Assembly (NCBI RefSeq): GCF_016908565.1
Contig: NZ_JAFBED010000006.1
Coordinates: forward strand, 248,001-312,000
DNA from: Sutcliffiella tianshenii
GTDB lineage: Bacteria > Bacillota > Bacilli > Bacillales > Bacillaceae_I
Length of the DNA: 64,000 bases
Direction: 5' to 3'
Below, in pieces: positions 15,651 through 25,475 of the stretch. Numbering within the stretch: position 1 is the first letter of the stretch; the number at the start of each line of letters is the position of its first letter. Made by a program: the position numbers and the translations under genes. Below the pieces are notes generated by a model that was given only the letters and a program-made list of their open reading frames with translations, ran no database searches and had not been told where the DNA came from.

Positions 15651-16955
15651 ATGAGAATGGTAGACGTTATTGAAAAGAAACGTGACGGAAAAGAACTGAC
15701 AACCGAAGAAATCCAATTCGTCGTAAAAGGGTTCACAGACGGTTCGATCCCTGACTATCAAATGAGTGCTTTTGCAATGGCAACTTATTTCAAGGGAATG
15801 AGCGATCAGGAGCGAGCGGACCTTACAATGGCAATGGTTCACTCCGGTGATACGATCGACCTTTCTGCGATTGAAGGAATCAAGGTCGACAAGCACAGCA
15901 CAGGAGGAGTCGGCGATACGACTACGCTCGTATTGGCTCCACTAGTAGCTGCAGTTGGCGTTCCTGTTGCAAAAATGTCCGGACGCGGTCTAGGGCACAC
16001 TGGCGGCACAATCGATAAGCTTGAAGCAGTTCCTGGCTTCCACGTTGAAATCGACAATCAAGAGTTCATTGATTATGTGAACAAGAACAAGGTTGCCGTA
16101 ATCGGACAGAGTGGAAACCTGACTCCTGCCGACAAAAAGCTTTACGCCCTTCGTGATGTAACAGCTACAGTCAACAGCATCCCATTGATTGCAAGCTCTA
16201 TCATGAGCAAGAAAATCGCTGCAGGTGCAGACGCAATCGTACTCGATGTGAAAACAGGTGCAGGCGCGTTCATGAAGGATCTGGACGAAGCGAAAAAGCT
16301 TGCAAAAGCAATGGTGGATATCGGAAACAATGTTGGCCGCAGAACAATGGCAGTCATCTCCGACATGAGCCAGCCGCTTGGCTACGCTATCGGTAATGCT
16401 TTGGAAATCAAAGAAGCGATCGATACCCTTCGCGGAAAAGGGCCGAAAGATCTGGAAGAGCTTTGCTTGGTTCTAGGAAGCTACATGGTCCTTTTGGCAG
16501 AGAAGGCTTCCACATTGGAAGAAGCACGTGGGATGCTTGAAGAAGTAATCCGTTCCGGTGCTGCAATCGAAACGTTGAAAACATTCCTTGAAGCGCAAGG
16601 AGGGGACTCGTCTGTTGTCGACAACCCGGAAAAAATGCCACAGGCTAAATACGTGGTAGAATTGGAAGCAAAAGAAGCTGGCGTTGTCTCCGAAATCGTT
16701 GCGGACTCTGTTGGAACAGCAGCAATGCTTCTAGGTGCTGGCCGTGCAACGAAGGAATCTGAAATCGACTTGGCTGTAGGTATCGTCCTTCGCAAGAAGA
16801 TCGGTGACAAAGTGGAGGCAGGGGAATCACTTGCAACCATCCACAGTAACCAGGAAGACATGGTGAAAGTCAAAGAAAAGCTTTATGAAAGCATCAAAGT
16901 GGTATCCGGTGACGTAACAGTTCCGCCGCTTGTTTATGATACAATTTCCGAATAA
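15651..16955 (+). CDS. pdp: Pyrimidine-nucleoside phosphorylase
   Basis: The 434-residue protein belongs to the thymidine/pyrimidine phosphorylase family. The phosphate-binding signature KHSTGGVGD lies near residues 81-89, the conserved [13 protein letters not shown] near 108-120, and the C-terminal domain has the barrel-sandwich fold found in family members. It splits uridine and thymidine with phosphate. In B. subtilis pdp sits with deoC and nupC; here it follows deoB and punA as the last gene of a salvage operon closed by a strong terminator. Confidence 0.93.
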   Translation: MRMVDVIEKKRDGKELTTEEIQFVVKGFTDGSIPDYQMSAFAMATYFKGMSDQERADLTMAMVHSGDTIDLSAIEGIKVDKHSTGGVGDTTTLVLAPLVAAVGVPVAKMSGRGLGHTGGTIDKLEAVPGFHVEIDNQEFIDYVNKNKVAVIGQSGNLTPADKKLYALRDVTATVNSIPLIASSIMSKKIAAGADAIVLDVKTGAGAFMKDLDEAKKLAKAMVDIGNNVGRRTMAVISDMSQPLGYAIGNALEIKEAIDTLRGKGPKDLEELCLVLGSYMVLLAEKASTLEEARGMLEEVIRSGAAIETLKTFLEAQGGDSSVVDNPEKMPQAKYVVELEAKEAGVVSEIVADSVGTAAMLLGAGRATKESEIDLAVGIVLRKKIGDKVEAGESLATIHSNQEDMVKVKEKLYESIKVVSGDVTVPPLVYDTISE

Positions 16956-16968
16956 TACTGTGTATTTC

Positions 16969-16998
16969 AGCTCCCATTACGGTGGGGGCTTTTTTTTA
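16969..16998. terminator. Terminator after pdp, usable on both strands
   Basis: AGCTCCCA pairs with TGGGGGCT (one G-T) over a 6-base loop, followed by eight T residues. Its T tract overlaps the stop of a minus-strand small ORF. Confidence 0.85.
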
Positions 16999-17166
16999 TG
17001 ATTTCCTTTTATAAGGTACTTTTGACCAATGATAGAACCAGATTATGAGGACCATTATGATACTGATTGATATATTTTCTATCCACCTGACCTCCTTATC
17101 ACCTATAAATTGCCACGCTGAGGACAAAATAAAAAATATCATCGGGAATTTGATATCTTCCTTCAA
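16996..17166 (-). CDS. Candidate 56-residue small membrane protein
   Basis: A minus-strand frame starts at TTG (17166) with GGAGGAGGAG 5-7 bases upstream and stops inside the pdp terminator. The product has two hydrophobic stretches, about residues 7-21 and 33-46, separated by a charged GDKEVRWIEN segment, with a basic C-terminus. It fills the gap between pdp and dacF and points away from dacF. No family was recognised. The very strong ribosome binding site is the best support. Confidence 0.5.
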   Translation of the reverse strand: MKEDIKFPMIFFILSSAWQFIGDKEVRWIENISISIIMVLIIWFYHWSKVPYKRKS

Positions 17167-17281
17167 GCTAGCTCCTCCTCCGAAAAATTAATTAGAATAT
17201 CATTTTAACATAAATATCCATTTTGCATTATTCTTTCTAACACCACTTACCAAAAATAATTTCATCCTCTACCAAATCTTA

Positions 17282-17310
17282 GTATAAAACGTTTCTTTAT
17301 GGAAAAAATG
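17282..17310 (+). promoter_or_regulatory. Sigma-F type promoter of dacF
   Basis: GTATA, 14 bases, then GGAAAAAATG fits the sigma-F consensus GYATA-N15-GGNNANAHTR at every specified base, with a spacer one base short. dacF is a known sigma-F gene in B. subtilis. Confidence 0.7.
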
Positions 17311-17341
17311 TGAAGTATGGAAAAAGAATGGAGGTATTAGG

Positions 17342-18505
17342 ATGAAAAAGTTTGGAAGTGCCATAATTGCCATTGCTTTTGCTTTTTCCGCATTCAGCCC
17401 ACTGGCACAGGCGGAAGAAAAAAGTGTTCAACTTACTGAAAATGCAAGATCTGCAATATTGATTGAGCGGGATACAGGACAGGTTCTTTATGAGAAAAAC
17501 GGACAGGAGAAATTGCCTCCTGCCAGTATGACCAAGATCATGACGATGCTGTTGATTATGGAAGCGGTGGATGAAGGCAAACTTACTTGGGACGAAAAGA
17601 TCCGTACAAGTGAACATGCTGCCTCCATGGGTGGCTCCCAGATTTTCCTGGAGCCGGGCGAAGAGATGACGACAGATGAAATGCTGCGAGGCATTGCCAT
17701 AGCATCCGGAAATGATGCTTCTGTTGCAATGGCAGAACGAATTGCCGGATCAGAGCAGGCATTCGTAGAAAAAATGAATATGAAAGCGAAGGAACTCGGA
17801 CTCGAAAATACCCTGTTTCAAAATCCGACCGGGCTTCCAGCCAAGAATCATTATAGTACTGCCGCAGATATGGCTGTCATGGCAAAAGAACTATTGAAAT
17901 ACGAAGCTATTACCAAATATACCGGACAATACGAGGATTTTCTTCGTCAAAATACTGAAAAGAAGTTCTGGTTAGTGAACACGAATAAGCTTGTTAGATT
18001 TTACCCTGGTGTTGATGGTGTAAAAACGGGCTTTACACAAGAAGCAAAATATTGCTTAACCGCAACTGCAAAGAAGGATAACATGCGCGTGATTGCAGTC
18101 GTGTTCGGCGCACCGACACCAAAGGACCGTAATGCGCAGATTACCAATATGCTTGATTTTGCGTTCAGCCATTATAAAACGCATCCGATGTTCGAGCGCA
18201 ATGTGGAAGTGGCCAAGGTAAAAGTAAGCAAAGGTTCAAAAAAGGAACTGGAAGCTGTAACAAGTGAACCAATCTCCGTCCTCACTAAAAAAGGGGAGAA
18301 AGTGGATGATGTGGTCAAGGAAATCAAGGTCGACATGAAGCTTCAGGCTCCGATCAATAAAGGCGATAAGGTTGGTACCATCGTCCTGAAAAAAGGGGAT
18401 AAGGTTTTATCGGAAAGTGACCTTGTTGCTGGTTCAGACAGTCTTGAAGCTAGCTGGTGGCAGCTGTTCAAGCGTTCCATGGGTCATTTTACAAAATCTG
18501 ACTGA
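17342..18505 (+). CDS. dacF: D-alanyl-D-alanine carboxypeptidase DacF
   Basis: The 387-residue penicillin-binding protein starts with a signal peptide (cleavage near ALAQA at 21-25 of the precursor region SPLAQAEE). The active-site S62-x-x-K65 lies in PPASMTKIM, the SGN triad in IASGNDAS near 124, and KTG in DGVKTGF. A C-terminal beta-rich domain ends with an amphipathic helix for membrane attachment. DacF trims peptide side chains of spore cortex peptidoglycan from the forespore side. Position directly upstream of spoIIAA and the sigma-F promoter confirm the assignment. GGAGGT precedes the ATG. Confidence 0.94.
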   Translation: MKKFGSAIIAIAFAFSAFSPLAQAEEKSVQLTENARSAILIERDTGQVLYEKNGQEKLPPASMTKIMTMLLIMEAVDEGKLTWDEKIRTSEHAASMGGSQIFLEPGEEMTTDEMLRGIAIASGNDASVAMAERIAGSEQAFVEKMNMKAKELGLENTLFQNPTGLPAKNHYSTAADMAVMAKELLKYEAITKYTGQYEDFLRQNTEKKFWLVNTNKLVRFYPGVDGVKTGFTQEAKYCLTATAKKDNMRVIAVVFGAPTPKDRNAQITNMLDFAFSHYKTHPMFERNVEVAKVKVSKGSKKELEAVTSEPISVLTKKGEKVDDVVKEIKVDMKLQAPINKGDKVGTIVLKKGDKVLSESDLVAGSDSLEASWWQLFKRSMGHFTKSD

Positions 18506-18563
18506 TGAGATTTATGACGGTTTTACACACTCTTTAGCGAATAAACACTAGTTTTGTCCATAA

Positions 18564-18591
18564 GCAGGAATCTGCTATAGAAAAATAGAAA
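18564..18591 (+). promoter_or_regulatory. Candidate sigma-H promoter of spoIIAA
   Basis: GCAGGAATC, 12 bases, then ATAGAAA resembles the sigma-H consensus RNAGGAWWW-N11-12-RNNGAAT with one mismatch in each element. It lies about 40 bases before spoIIAA, which is sigma-H dependent in B. subtilis. Confidence 0.55.
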
Positions 18592-18631
18592 TTGACTCAC
18601 TGAACGATGATTCCACAAGGAGGAAAGTACA

Positions 18632-18982
18632 GTGAGTCTTACCGTTGATTTGGAAGTAAAACAGAATGTCCTTTGTATACGATTAGCAGGAGAATTAGAT
18701 CACCATACTGCTGAGAATTTGCGAGAACAAGCTTCAAGTATCATCGAGAAGCATAATATTTCTCATATCATCTTGAACTTGGAGCAATTGGCATTCATGG
18801 ATAGCTCCGGTTTGGGTGTCATTTTAGGCAGATATAAACAGATAAAAAGCCATGGCGGGGAAATGGTGGTCTGCTCCATCTCACCGGCAGTCAAGCGATT
18901 GTTTGAAATGTCCGGCTTGTTTAAGATCATCCGCCTGGAAGAAAGCGAAGAAAATGCTTTGCAGAAATTGGGGGTGGCATAA
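18632..18982 (+). CDS. spoIIAA: Anti-sigma F factor antagonist SpoIIAA
   Basis: The 116-residue STAS-domain protein has the phosphorylatable serine at S58 in FMDSSGLGV, the same number as in B. subtilis. Unphosphorylated SpoIIAA binds SpoIIAB and frees sigma-F in the forespore; SpoIIE dephosphorylates it. The start is GTG behind AAGGAGGAA. The stop overlaps the spoIIAB ATG (TAATG), so translation is coupled and the ratio of antagonist to anti-sigma factor is fixed. Confidence 0.96.
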   Translation: MSLTVDLEVKQNVLCIRLAGELDHHTAENLREQASSIIEKHNISHIILNLEQLAFMDSSGLGVILGRYKQIKSHGGEMVVCSISPAVKRLFEMSGLFKIIRLEESEENALQKLGVA

Positions 18983-19419
18983 TGAGAAATCAGATGCACC
19001 TTGAGTTTTCTGCACTCAGTCAAAACGAGTCTTTTGCCAGGGTAACTGTAGCAGCATTCATCATGCAGCTCGATCCGACCATGGATGAGCTGACTGAAAT
19101 CAAGACGGTAGTCTCTGAAGCGGTAACAAACGCCATCATTCATGGATATGACAATGATCCCAATGCCACTGTTTATATTTCAGTAGAACTGGAGGATGGT
19201 GCCGTACATATCACCATCAAAGATGAAGGCATGGGAATTGAAGATGTGGAGGAAGCTAGACAGCCGCTATATACTACTAAGCCTGAGCTCGAGCGTTCTG
19301 GTATGGGTTTTACCATTATGGAAAACTTTATGGATAATGTAGACATTCACTCCACGAATAAAGGCACCTCGATCCGTATGACCAAGTATCTAGCCAAGAG
19401 CAAAGCGCTTTGCAATTAA
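18982..19419 (+). CDS. spoIIAB: Anti-sigma F factor and kinase SpoIIAB
   Basis: The 145-residue GHKL-family protein shows the N box ([11 protein letters not shown] near residues 46-56), the G1 box (DEGMGIE near 80-86) and the G2 box (SGMGFTIM near 105-112) that bind ATP. It holds sigma-F inactive and phosphorylates SpoIIAA on serine. It starts within the spoIIAA stop codon and sits 12 bases upstream of sigF, in the standard spoIIA operon order. Confidence 0.96.
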   Translation: MRNQMHLEFSALSQNESFARVTVAAFIMQLDPTMDELTEIKTVVSEAVTNAIIHGYDNDPNATVYISVELEDGAVHITIKDEGMGIEDVEEARQPLYTTKPELERSGMGFTIMENFMDNVDIHSTNKGTSIRMTKYLAKSKALCN

Positions 19420-19431
19420 GGAGCTAAGCCT

Positions 19432-20187
19432 ATGGATGTGGAGGTCAAAAACGAAACGCAAACTTACTTAAAAGATCATGAAGTGAAAGAACTGATCAAA
19501 AGGAGCCAAGACGGCGAACAAGAGGCACGTGACCTGATTGTCTCAAAGAACATGAGGCTTGTCTGGTCTGTGGTTCAACGTTTTATGAATAGAGGCTACG
19601 AGCCTGATGACCTGTTTCAAATCGGGTGCATCGGATTATTGAAGTCAGTGGATAAGTTTGACCTTTCTTATGATGTGAAGTTCTCCACCTATGCGGTACC
19701 GATGATCATCGGAGAAATTCAACGCTTCATTCGCGATGATGGGAGTGTGAAGGTAAGCCGTTCCCTGAAAGAGGTCGCGAATAAAATCAGAAAAGCCAAA
19801 GATGAATTATCCAAGCGTTATGGCCGCGTACCTACGATCAACGAAATCGCAGAATTCCTTGAGATTACGGCAGAGGAAGTGGTGCTTGCCCAAGAGGCAG
19901 CAAGGGCCCCTTCATCGATTCATGAAACCGTCTATGAAAATGACGGTGATCCAATCACCCTGCTCGATCAGATTGCAGACCATTCGGAAAACAGATGGTT
20001 TGATAAGATTGCTTTGAAGGAAGCGATAGAAGAGTTGGATGAAAGGGAAAAGCTGATCGTCTACCTGCGTTATTACAAGGACCAGACACAGACGGAGGTC
20101 GCACAGCGACTTGGTATTTCCCAGGTACAGGTTTCAAGGCTCGAGAAAAAAATACTGGTACAAATGAAGGACCGTATGGATGAGTGA
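19432..20187 (+). CDS. sigF: RNA polymerase sigma factor sigma-F
   Basis: The 251-residue sigma-70 family factor has region 2 with the DLFQIGCIGLLKSVDKFD-like segment near residues 60-78 and FSTYAVPMIIGEIQRFIRDD-type promoter-melting sequence near 82-101. Region 3 follows, and region 4 has the helix-turn-helix TQTEVAQRLGISQVQVSRLE. It is the first forespore-specific sigma factor and drives dacF, spoIIR and gpr. AAGGAG precedes the ATG. The terminator stem overlaps the last codons. Confidence 0.96.
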   Translation: MDVEVKNETQTYLKDHEVKELIKRSQDGEQEARDLIVSKNMRLVWSVVQRFMNRGYEPDDLFQIGCIGLLKSVDKFDLSYDVKFSTYAVPMIIGEIQRFIRDDGSVKVSRSLKEVANKIRKAKDELSKRYGRVPTINEIAEFLEITAEEVVLAQEAARAPSSIHETVYENDGDPITLLDQIADHSENRWFDKIALKEAIEELDEREKLIVYLRYYKDQTQTEVAQRLGISQVQVSRLEKKILVQMKDRMDE

Positions 20188-20208
20188 CATTCTCCGTACG
20201 GTTTTTTT
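20171..20208 (+). terminator. Terminator after sigF, overlapping its 3' end
   Basis: ACCGTATGGA inside the coding sequence pairs with TCCGTACGGT, the stop codon lies in the loop, and a T tract follows. Confidence 0.8.
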
Positions 20209-20264
20209 GTTTTAAAAATCCCCAAATCATCTATGTGGTAATTCTCCCCATTATTTTTTCCTTT

Positions 20265-20294
20265 GCATGGTAATTCTCCCACTAACCCATACTA
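20265..20294 (+). promoter_or_regulatory. Sigma-G promoter of the spoVA operon
   Basis: GCATG, 18 bases, then CATACTA fits the sigma-G consensus GHATR-N18-CATNHTA fully. spoVA is a known sigma-G operon. A 13-bp sequence, TGGTAATTCTCCC, overlaps the element (20268-20280) and also occurs 32 bases upstream (20236-20248). Confidence 0.75.
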
Positions 20295-20334
20295 CATATA
20301 CACAACAATAATGTATTTCGGGATGTGTTCGGAG

Positions 20335-20955
20335 ATGGATAAAATCTTGTATATTCGTATGCGCCATCGTATTCAAGCCCGTCCTAACCAGACCATCACA
20401 ATCGGGGATGTCGGGCAGCTTGTAGGGGACGACGAGGTGGTAAGTCAGGTCAGTGGGATAGCCATCCACCAAGTGAACAGAAGCGATAAGTCCATTGTGG
20501 TCCTTGATATCATGCGGGTATTAAAGGAGTTGCGAAAAGCGGACAGTGAACTGGATGTGCAAACTGTCGGGCCTGCACAGACAATTGTAGAAATTGTCTA
20601 TAAAACGAAACAGTTCCGGCCGATGTTTTTTGCAGCGGTCTGGCTCCTTCTCTTTCTGGGTGCAGCATTGGCCATCATGAATTTCCATGAGGATGTCAGC
20701 ATGAGGATAGTCCACCAGAAAATTTTCAAGACGATAACAGGACTCGATGATGACAAACCGCTTCTCCTGCAGATCCCATATTCCATCGGATTGGGGCTCG
20801 GTATGATCTTGTTCTTTAACCACGTTTTTAGAAAGCGGATTAACGAAGAGCCGAGTCCGCTTGAAGTGGAGATGTTCAACTATCAGCAGGATTTAGATAT
20901 GTATGTCATCATGCATGAAAATAAAGAAAGCTCCAAACAGACAGATGACCATTAG
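20335..20955 (+). CDS. spoVAA: Stage V sporulation protein AA
   Basis: The 206-residue protein begins MDKILYIRMRHR, as expected for SpoVAA. It has an N-terminal soluble domain (about 1-90), two membrane segments at about 96-114 and 140-160, and a hydrophilic C-terminus. It is part of the SpoVA channel that moves Ca-dipicolinic acid into the forespore and releases it at germination. The frame extends upstream to 20263, but that start lies before the sigma-G promoter. ATG codons at 20311 and 20323 are also possible. The chosen start gives the length typical of the family. The end overlaps spoVAB by 11 bases. Confidence 0.9.
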   Translation: MDKILYIRMRHRIQARPNQTITIGDVGQLVGDDEVVSQVSGIAIHQVNRSDKSIVVLDIMRVLKELRKADSELDVQTVGPAQTIVEIVYKTKQFRPMFFAAVWLLLFLGAALAIMNFHEDVSMRIVHQKIFKTITGLDDDKPLLLQIPYSIGLGLGMILFFNHVFRKRINEEPSPLEVEMFNYQQDLDMYVIMHENKESSKQTDDH

Positions 20956-21367
20956 TATCATATTTGTCGTATTTCTTGGACTGGCAGGAGGGCTTGCGGT
21001 AGGTTCGGGTTTTGTGGCATTTCTTGCAGTACTCGGAATCATCCCGAGATTAACCCAGTTGACCAAAACTACCAAGTTCGTATTCAGCTATGAGTGGGGT
21101 GTCATTGGTGGTGCTTTGTTCGGCAGTTGGATCAGTTTGAATCATGTGTCGTTTCACCTTCCGGCCATCGTAGCTGTTCCAATAGGGCTTTTCTGCGGAG
21201 TATTTGTAGGGTTGCTTGCCGCGGCTTTGACGGAGGTGCTCAATGTACTGCCGATTCTTGCAAAACGGATCGGGGTGGATGGGCAGATGGCCATCTTGTT
21301 GATGGCGATAGTTTTTGGAAAAATACTAGGCTCACTTTATCACTGGCTGGTTTTTGTGGACTTATGA
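20945..21367 (+). CDS. spoVAB: Stage V sporulation protein AB
   Basis: The 140-residue protein is a four-helix membrane protein (segments about 4-28, 41-62, 70-95 and 108-136) with a Gly-rich first helix. Length and position match SpoVAB. It is a component of the SpoVA complex in the inner spore membrane. The ATG at 20945 overlaps the end of spoVAA; the upstream in-frame start at 20903 would overlap it much more. Confidence 0.92.
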   Translation: MTISIIFVVFLGLAGGLAVGSGFVAFLAVLGIIPRLTQLTKTTKFVFSYEWGVIGGALFGSWISLNHVSFHLPAIVAVPIGLFCGVFVGLLAAALTEVLNVLPILAKRIGVDGQMAILLMAIVFGKILGSLYHWLVFVDL

Positions 21368-21381
21368 AAGGAGATGCAGGA

Positions 21382-21840
21382 ATGAGTGGAAAGATAAAAG
21401 ATAACTATAAAGAAAATATCAAAAAGTATCAGCCCAAGCCGCCTTATATGTTGAATTGCATCAAAGCATTCCTTGTCGGGGGACTGATATGCATGTTTGG
21501 CCAAGCTGTCCAGAACTTCTATATAAATGTATTCGATTTTTCGGAAAAACAGGCAGGTAATCCAACAGTTGCAACCCTTATTCTTTTTTCAGCACTATTG
21601 ACCGGCTTTGGCATCTACGATAAAATCGGGCAATTTGCAGGAGCGGGTTCTGCAGTACCGGTTACAGGCTTTGCCAATTCAATGACGAGCGCGGCGATGG
21701 AACATCGTAGTGAAGGCTTGGTGCTTGGAGTGGCAACGAACATGTTCAAGCTTGCAGGGAGTGTCATCGTGTTTGGGGTAGTGGCTGCCTATGTGGTCGG
21801 CTTCCTGCGTTATCTTTTTAGCATGAGTTTCACAGGATAA
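21382..21840 (+). CDS. spoVAC: Stage V sporulation protein AC
   Basis: The 152-residue protein has a basic N-terminus (KENIKKYQPKPPY) and membrane helices at about 24-45, 56-77, 86-105 and 122-148. It belongs to the SpoVAC/SpoVAEb family; the equivalent B. subtilis protein behaves as a mechanosensitive channel in dipicolinate release. AAAGGAGATGCAGG precedes the ATG at 21382. The frame extends upstream across spoVAB, but only this start has a correctly spaced site. Confidence 0.93.
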   Translation: MSGKIKDNYKENIKKYQPKPPYMLNCIKAFLVGGLICMFGQAVQNFYINVFDFSEKQAGNPTVATLILFSALLTGFGIYDKIGQFAGAGSAVPVTGFANSMTSAAMEHRSEGLVLGVATNMFKLAGSVIVFGVVAAYVVGFLRYLFSMSFTG

Positions 21841-21852
21841 GGGGGGATAAAA

Positions 21853-22863
21853 TTGAGAATCGTCGGCAAACAAACTTGGGTTTTTCAAAATCCGGTCTAT
21901 TTGACTGCATCCGGTACAGCTGTAGGTCCGAAAGAGGCGGACGGTCCATTAGGTGTTCATTTTGACCACACCTATAAAGAGCTTCATTGCGGTGAGGACA
22001 ATTGGGAGCTTGCAGAGCGCAGATTGATGGAGCAATCGATTCAGGCTTGCTTGGGGAAAGTGAATCTTGAATACAAGGATATCGATTTTTTCCTCGCTGG
22101 TGATCTATTGAATCAGAATGTCACAGCAAACTATGTTGCCAGACACCATCAGATCCCATTTCTTTGTATGTTCGGCGCCTGCTCAACCTCGATGGAAACT
22201 TTGGCAGTCGCATCAGCGCTTGTAGATGGAGGCTTTGCCAATCGTGTTTTGGCTTCCACTAGCAGTCATAACGCCACAGCAGAGCGGCAGTTCCGATATC
22301 CGACTGAATATGGCGGACAAAAACCGGATTCAGCGACATTTACGGTTACAGGAGCAGGGACAGCCCTTGTCAGCAAGGAACCGAGTCAAGTGAAGATAAC
22401 CTCTGCAACGATCGGCAGGGTGATGGACCTTGGAATTACGAATCCATTCGATATGGGATCGGCAATGGCACCAGCAGCGGCGGATACCATCCAGGCGCAT
22501 TTTCAGGACCTCCAAATTCAGCCTGATGTATACGATTTGATTGTCACAGGCGACCTGTCCGGTGTAGGAAGTCCCATACTAAAAGAAATGTTAAAAGAAG
22601 AAGGCTATGATGTTTCTACCATCCATACAGATTGCGGACTGATGATTTTCAGGCCTGACCAGGAAGTTTTTGCAGGAGGAAGCGGCTGTGGCTGTTGTGC
22701 AGTTGTCACTTATGGGCATCTATTGAATGAATTGAAAAATGGAACATATAACAAAATACTCGTTGTCGCGACAGGTGCCCTGCTCAGCCCTACCATGATC
22801 CAGCAGAAAGAATCGATACCGACCATTGCACATGGTGTTGTATTGGAGAGGGTGAGTGGCTGA
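21853..22863 (+). CDS. spoVAD: Stage V sporulation protein AD
   Basis: The 336-residue protein has the thiolase-like fold of SpoVAD, which binds dipicolinic acid directly on the outer face of the forespore membrane. Characteristic segments are [11 protein letters not shown] at the start, [19 protein letters not shown] near 81-99, GACSTSMET near 108-116, and [10 protein letters not shown] near 276-285. The start is TTG at 21853 behind GGGGGGAT. The stop overlaps the next ATG (TGATG). Confidence 0.95.
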   Translation: MRIVGKQTWVFQNPVYLTASGTAVGPKEADGPLGVHFDHTYKELHCGEDNWELAERRLMEQSIQACLGKVNLEYKDIDFFLAGDLLNQNVTANYVARHHQIPFLCMFGACSTSMETLAVASALVDGGFANRVLASTSSHNATAERQFRYPTEYGGQKPDSATFTVTGAGTALVSKEPSQVKITSATIGRVMDLGITNPFDMGSAMAPAAADTIQAHFQDLQIQPDVYDLIVTGDLSGVGSPILKEMLKEEGYDVSTIHTDCGLMIFRPDQEVFAGGSGCGCCAVVTYGHLLNELKNGTYNKILVVATGALLSPTMIQQKESIPTIAHGVVLERVSG

Positions 22864-23213
22864 TGGAATACTTCATCGCATTTGTTGTAGGCGGACTCAT
22901 TTGTGTGGTTGGCCAAATCCTATTAGACTTTGCCAAACTGACTCCTGCCCACGTAATGAGCACTTTTGTGGTCATAGGTGCGATCCTGGATGGATTCGGA
23001 CTGTATGATAAGTTCATTGATTTTGCCGGAGCTGGTGCCACAGTCCCTATCACCAGTTTTGGTCACTCCTTGCTGCATGGTGCGATGCATCAGGCAGATA
23101 AACATGGATTGGTCGGGATAGGAATGGGAATATTTGAATTAACTTCAGCGGGTATTTCCGCGGCCATTCTTTTTGCTTTTCTTGTGGCAATAATCTTCAA
23201 GCCGAAGGGATAG
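22863..23213 (+). CDS. spoVAEb: Stage V sporulation protein AEb
   Basis: The 116-residue membrane protein resembles SpoVAC along its length ([35 protein letters not shown]). It has three or four hydrophobic helices and forms part of the SpoVA channel. Its ATG lies in the spoVAD stop codon. The shared motifs with spoVAC (GFGIYDKIGQFAGAGSA there) show the two genes arose by duplication. Confidence 0.93.
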   Translation: MEYFIAFVVGGLICVVGQILLDFAKLTPAHVMSTFVVIGAILDGFGLYDKFIDFAGAGATVPITSFGHSLLHGAMHQADKHGLVGIGMGIFELTSAGISAAILFAFLVAIIFKPKG

Positions 23214-23219
23214 TTCATC

Positions 23220-23834
23220 ATGATAAAAAAACGGGTCATTCTAGTCACGGACGGGGATGTGTACGCGAAAAAAACCATTCAATATGTTGCCAAGCACTAC
23301 GGCGGCCGATGTATTTCCAGTTCATTCGGCAATCCTACCCTTTTAAGCGGGGAAGAGATAGTCCAATTGATCCTGAAAGCGAAATCGGAGCCTGTCTTTG
23401 TCATGTTTGATGACAGTGGTTATCTTGGTGAAGGTGCAGGGGAGGTTGCCTTGAAGCATGTCGCCACCCATCCGCAAGTGGACGTTTTGGGGGTAATAGC
23501 GGTTGCTTCCAAGACCCATCAATCAGAATGGACGAAAGTGAATGTCACCGTAGATCGTGATTTACAGGTATCCCACTTCGGCGTTGATAAAAGTGGTATC
23601 CAGGAGATGGATATCGGAAGAATTAATGGTGATACCGTATATTGCCTTGATACCATCAAAGTTCCCATCATCGTAGGAATTGGCGATATTGGAAAAATGG
23701 CACGTAAAGATGATGTGAAAAACGGTGCCCCCATTACCAGTAAAGCTGTCGAAATCATTTTAGAGAGGAATGGGTATGATGTCTCACAATGGAATGGAAA
23801 AAATTCCGATTTCACCGAAACTGACGACGAATGA
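23220..23834 (+). CDS. spoVAEa: Stage V sporulation protein AEa
   Basis: The 204-residue protein is soluble and starts with a Rossmann-like beta-strand ([17 protein letters not shown]). Its length and position identify it as SpoVAEa, which associates with the SpoVA complex and improves germination efficiency. The final 20 codons overlap the start of spoVAF in another frame, an overlap of about 59 bases. Confidence 0.9.
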   Translation: MIKKRVILVTDGDVYAKKTIQYVAKHYGGRCISSSFGNPTLLSGEEIVQLILKAKSEPVFVMFDDSGYLGEGAGEVALKHVATHPQVDVLGVIAVASKTHQSEWTKVNVTVDRDLQVSHFGVDKSGIQEMDIGRINGDTVYCLDTIKVPIIVGIGDIGKMARKDDVKNGAPITSKAVEIILERNGYDVSQWNGKNSDFTETDDE

Positions 23835-25254
23835 GAAATTTTTCAAAGATAAGGTTGGCTTGAATGAAAGTTTTGATCTTGGCGTAAGGAAAATCACGGT
23901 CCTGGGAAAGGAACTCAATATCTATTATGTCAATGGGTTATGTGATACTAGCTATATCATTGAATTGCTCGAGGAACTGGTACACCTCAATGATGTGGAA
24001 AGAAGGTCAAGTAAGGTAAAAGAAATCGTCCATAACCGCCTTGTTCATCAACAGGTCGAAAGCATCGAATATCTCGATGAAGTGGTGGATCAGGTTCTAA
24101 GTGGTCTCATCGTCGTACTACTGGAAGGGGAGGATAGTGGGTTTGTCATTGACACACGATCCTATCCGGGAAGGAATCCTGAAGAGCCCGACACAGAAAA
24201 AGTCGTACGCGGTGCACGTGATGGCTATGTGGAAAACATCATCGTCAATACAGCCTTAACCCGTCGAAGAATCCGTGATGAGCGCCTTCGGAATGAAATT
24301 TTCCAGATCGGCGAACGTTCCAAAACCGATATATGCCTTTCCTACATAAAAGATGTGGCAGATCCGGATCTGGTGGATGTCGTTCGAAAAGAAGTGAAAA
24401 GCATCAATATTGATGGACTTACCATGGCGGATAAAACCGTTGAGGAGTTTCTTGTTAAACAAGGATTCAATCCATATCCGCTTGTCCGGTTCACTGAACG
24501 TCCCGATGTTGCTGCGACCCATCTGCTCGAGGGACATGTAATCATCATGGTCGATACATCCCCAAGTGTCATTATCACTCCCACGACCTTTTTCCATCAT
24601 GTTCAGCATGTGGAGGAGTATCGCCAGTCGCCAGCAGTGGGTACATTTGTCCGATGGGTCCGTTTCTTAGGTATCTTTGCATCCCTATTCCTTTTGCCGC
24701 TCTGGTTCTTAATGATTTTGGAGCCGGATATGCTGCCTGAAGCGATAAGTTTTGTCGGGCCAAATGAACAATCCAATATCCCCGTTGTGATTCAGATATT
24801 CCTCGCAGATATCGGGATAGAGTTCCTGCGGCTTGCCGCCATCCATACACCGACAGCCCTTTCAACGGCCATGGGCTTGATTGCGGCAGTATTGATCGGG
24901 CAAATCGCGATAGACGTCGGCTTATTTGTACCTGAAGTCATATTATATGTTGCAGTGGCAGCAATCGGATCCTTTACGACTCCAAGCTATGAGTTGAGCG
25001 TGGCAAATAAAATTGTCCGTTTGATTCTATTGGCTCTTGTAGCCATCTTCCATGCACCGGGATTAGTTGTCGGTGTGACGGCATTCATCCTATTCCTGGC
25101 TGGTACACGTTCTTTGAACACGCCATATTTATGGCCATTTCTCCCGTTCAGCCCTAAGGCGCTATTTATGATCCTGATCAGAAGGGCAACCCCTGGAGCA
25201 AAAGTCAGACCAAGCATCGTTCATCCTAAAAATCGCTTCAGGCAGCCTCAATAA
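23776..25254 (+). CDS. spoVAF: Stage V sporulation protein AF (GerA-type A subunit homologue)
   Basis: The protein of about 492 residues belongs to the GerABKA/SpoVAF family: a large hydrophilic N-terminal domain (about 1-290) followed by four or five membrane segments and a basic tail. SpoVAF associates with the SpoVA channel and amplifies germination with a partner FigP. GAGAGG at 23763-23768 suits ATG at 23776 or 23779; ATG at 23794 ([10 protein letters not shown]) is a further option. The reading frame overlaps the end of spoVAEa. Confidence 0.92.
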   Translation: MMSHNGMEKIPISPKLTTNEKFFKDKVGLNESFDLGVRKITVLGKELNIYYVNGLCDTSYIIELLEELVHLNDVERRSSKVKEIVHNRLVHQQVESIEYLDEVVDQVLSGLIVVLLEGEDSGFVIDTRSYPGRNPEEPDTEKVVRGARDGYVENIIVNTALTRRRIRDERLRNEIFQIGERSKTDICLSYIKDVADPDLVDVVRKEVKSINIDGLTMADKTVEEFLVKQGFNPYPLVRFTERPDVAATHLLEGHVIIMVDTSPSVIITPTTFFHHVQHVEEYRQSPAVGTFVRWVRFLGIFASLFLLPLWFLMILEPDMLPEAISFVGPNEQSNIPVVIQIFLADIGIEFLRLAAIHTPTALSTAMGLIAAVLIGQIAIDVGLFVPEVILYVAVAAIGSFTTPSYELSVANKIVRLILLALVAIFHAPGLVVGVTAFILFLAGTRSLNTPYLWPFLPFSPKALFMILIRRATPGAKVRPSIVHPKNRFRQPQ

Positions 25255-25339
25255 ATAAGAGAGTAGTAAGAATATTCGCTTGATAGGGCTAAATAGATGT
25301 GGTAGAGTTTATTTAAATAAAGAGCTAAAGGATTATTAG

Positions 25340-25374
25340 AAACAGCTAAAGAGTTCTGTTTAGCTGTTTTTTTT
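25340..25374 (+). terminator. Terminator after spoVAF
   Basis: A perfect 11-bp stem, AAACAGCTAAA with TTTAGCTGTTT, and an 8-base loop end in a run of T residues. Confidence 0.9.
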
Positions 25375-25475
25375 CATATGCAGGGCGAGTATCCCTTACT
25401 GTTTGGACTAATTCGGAATAAGGTATGGTACAACATCTGCTACATAATAGACTATTGTCAGAGGAGAAACGGAAT

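Noticed and set aside
20263-20334. Upstream extension of spoVAA to 20263
   Set aside because: This start precedes the sigma-G promoter, so it would not be in the mRNA.
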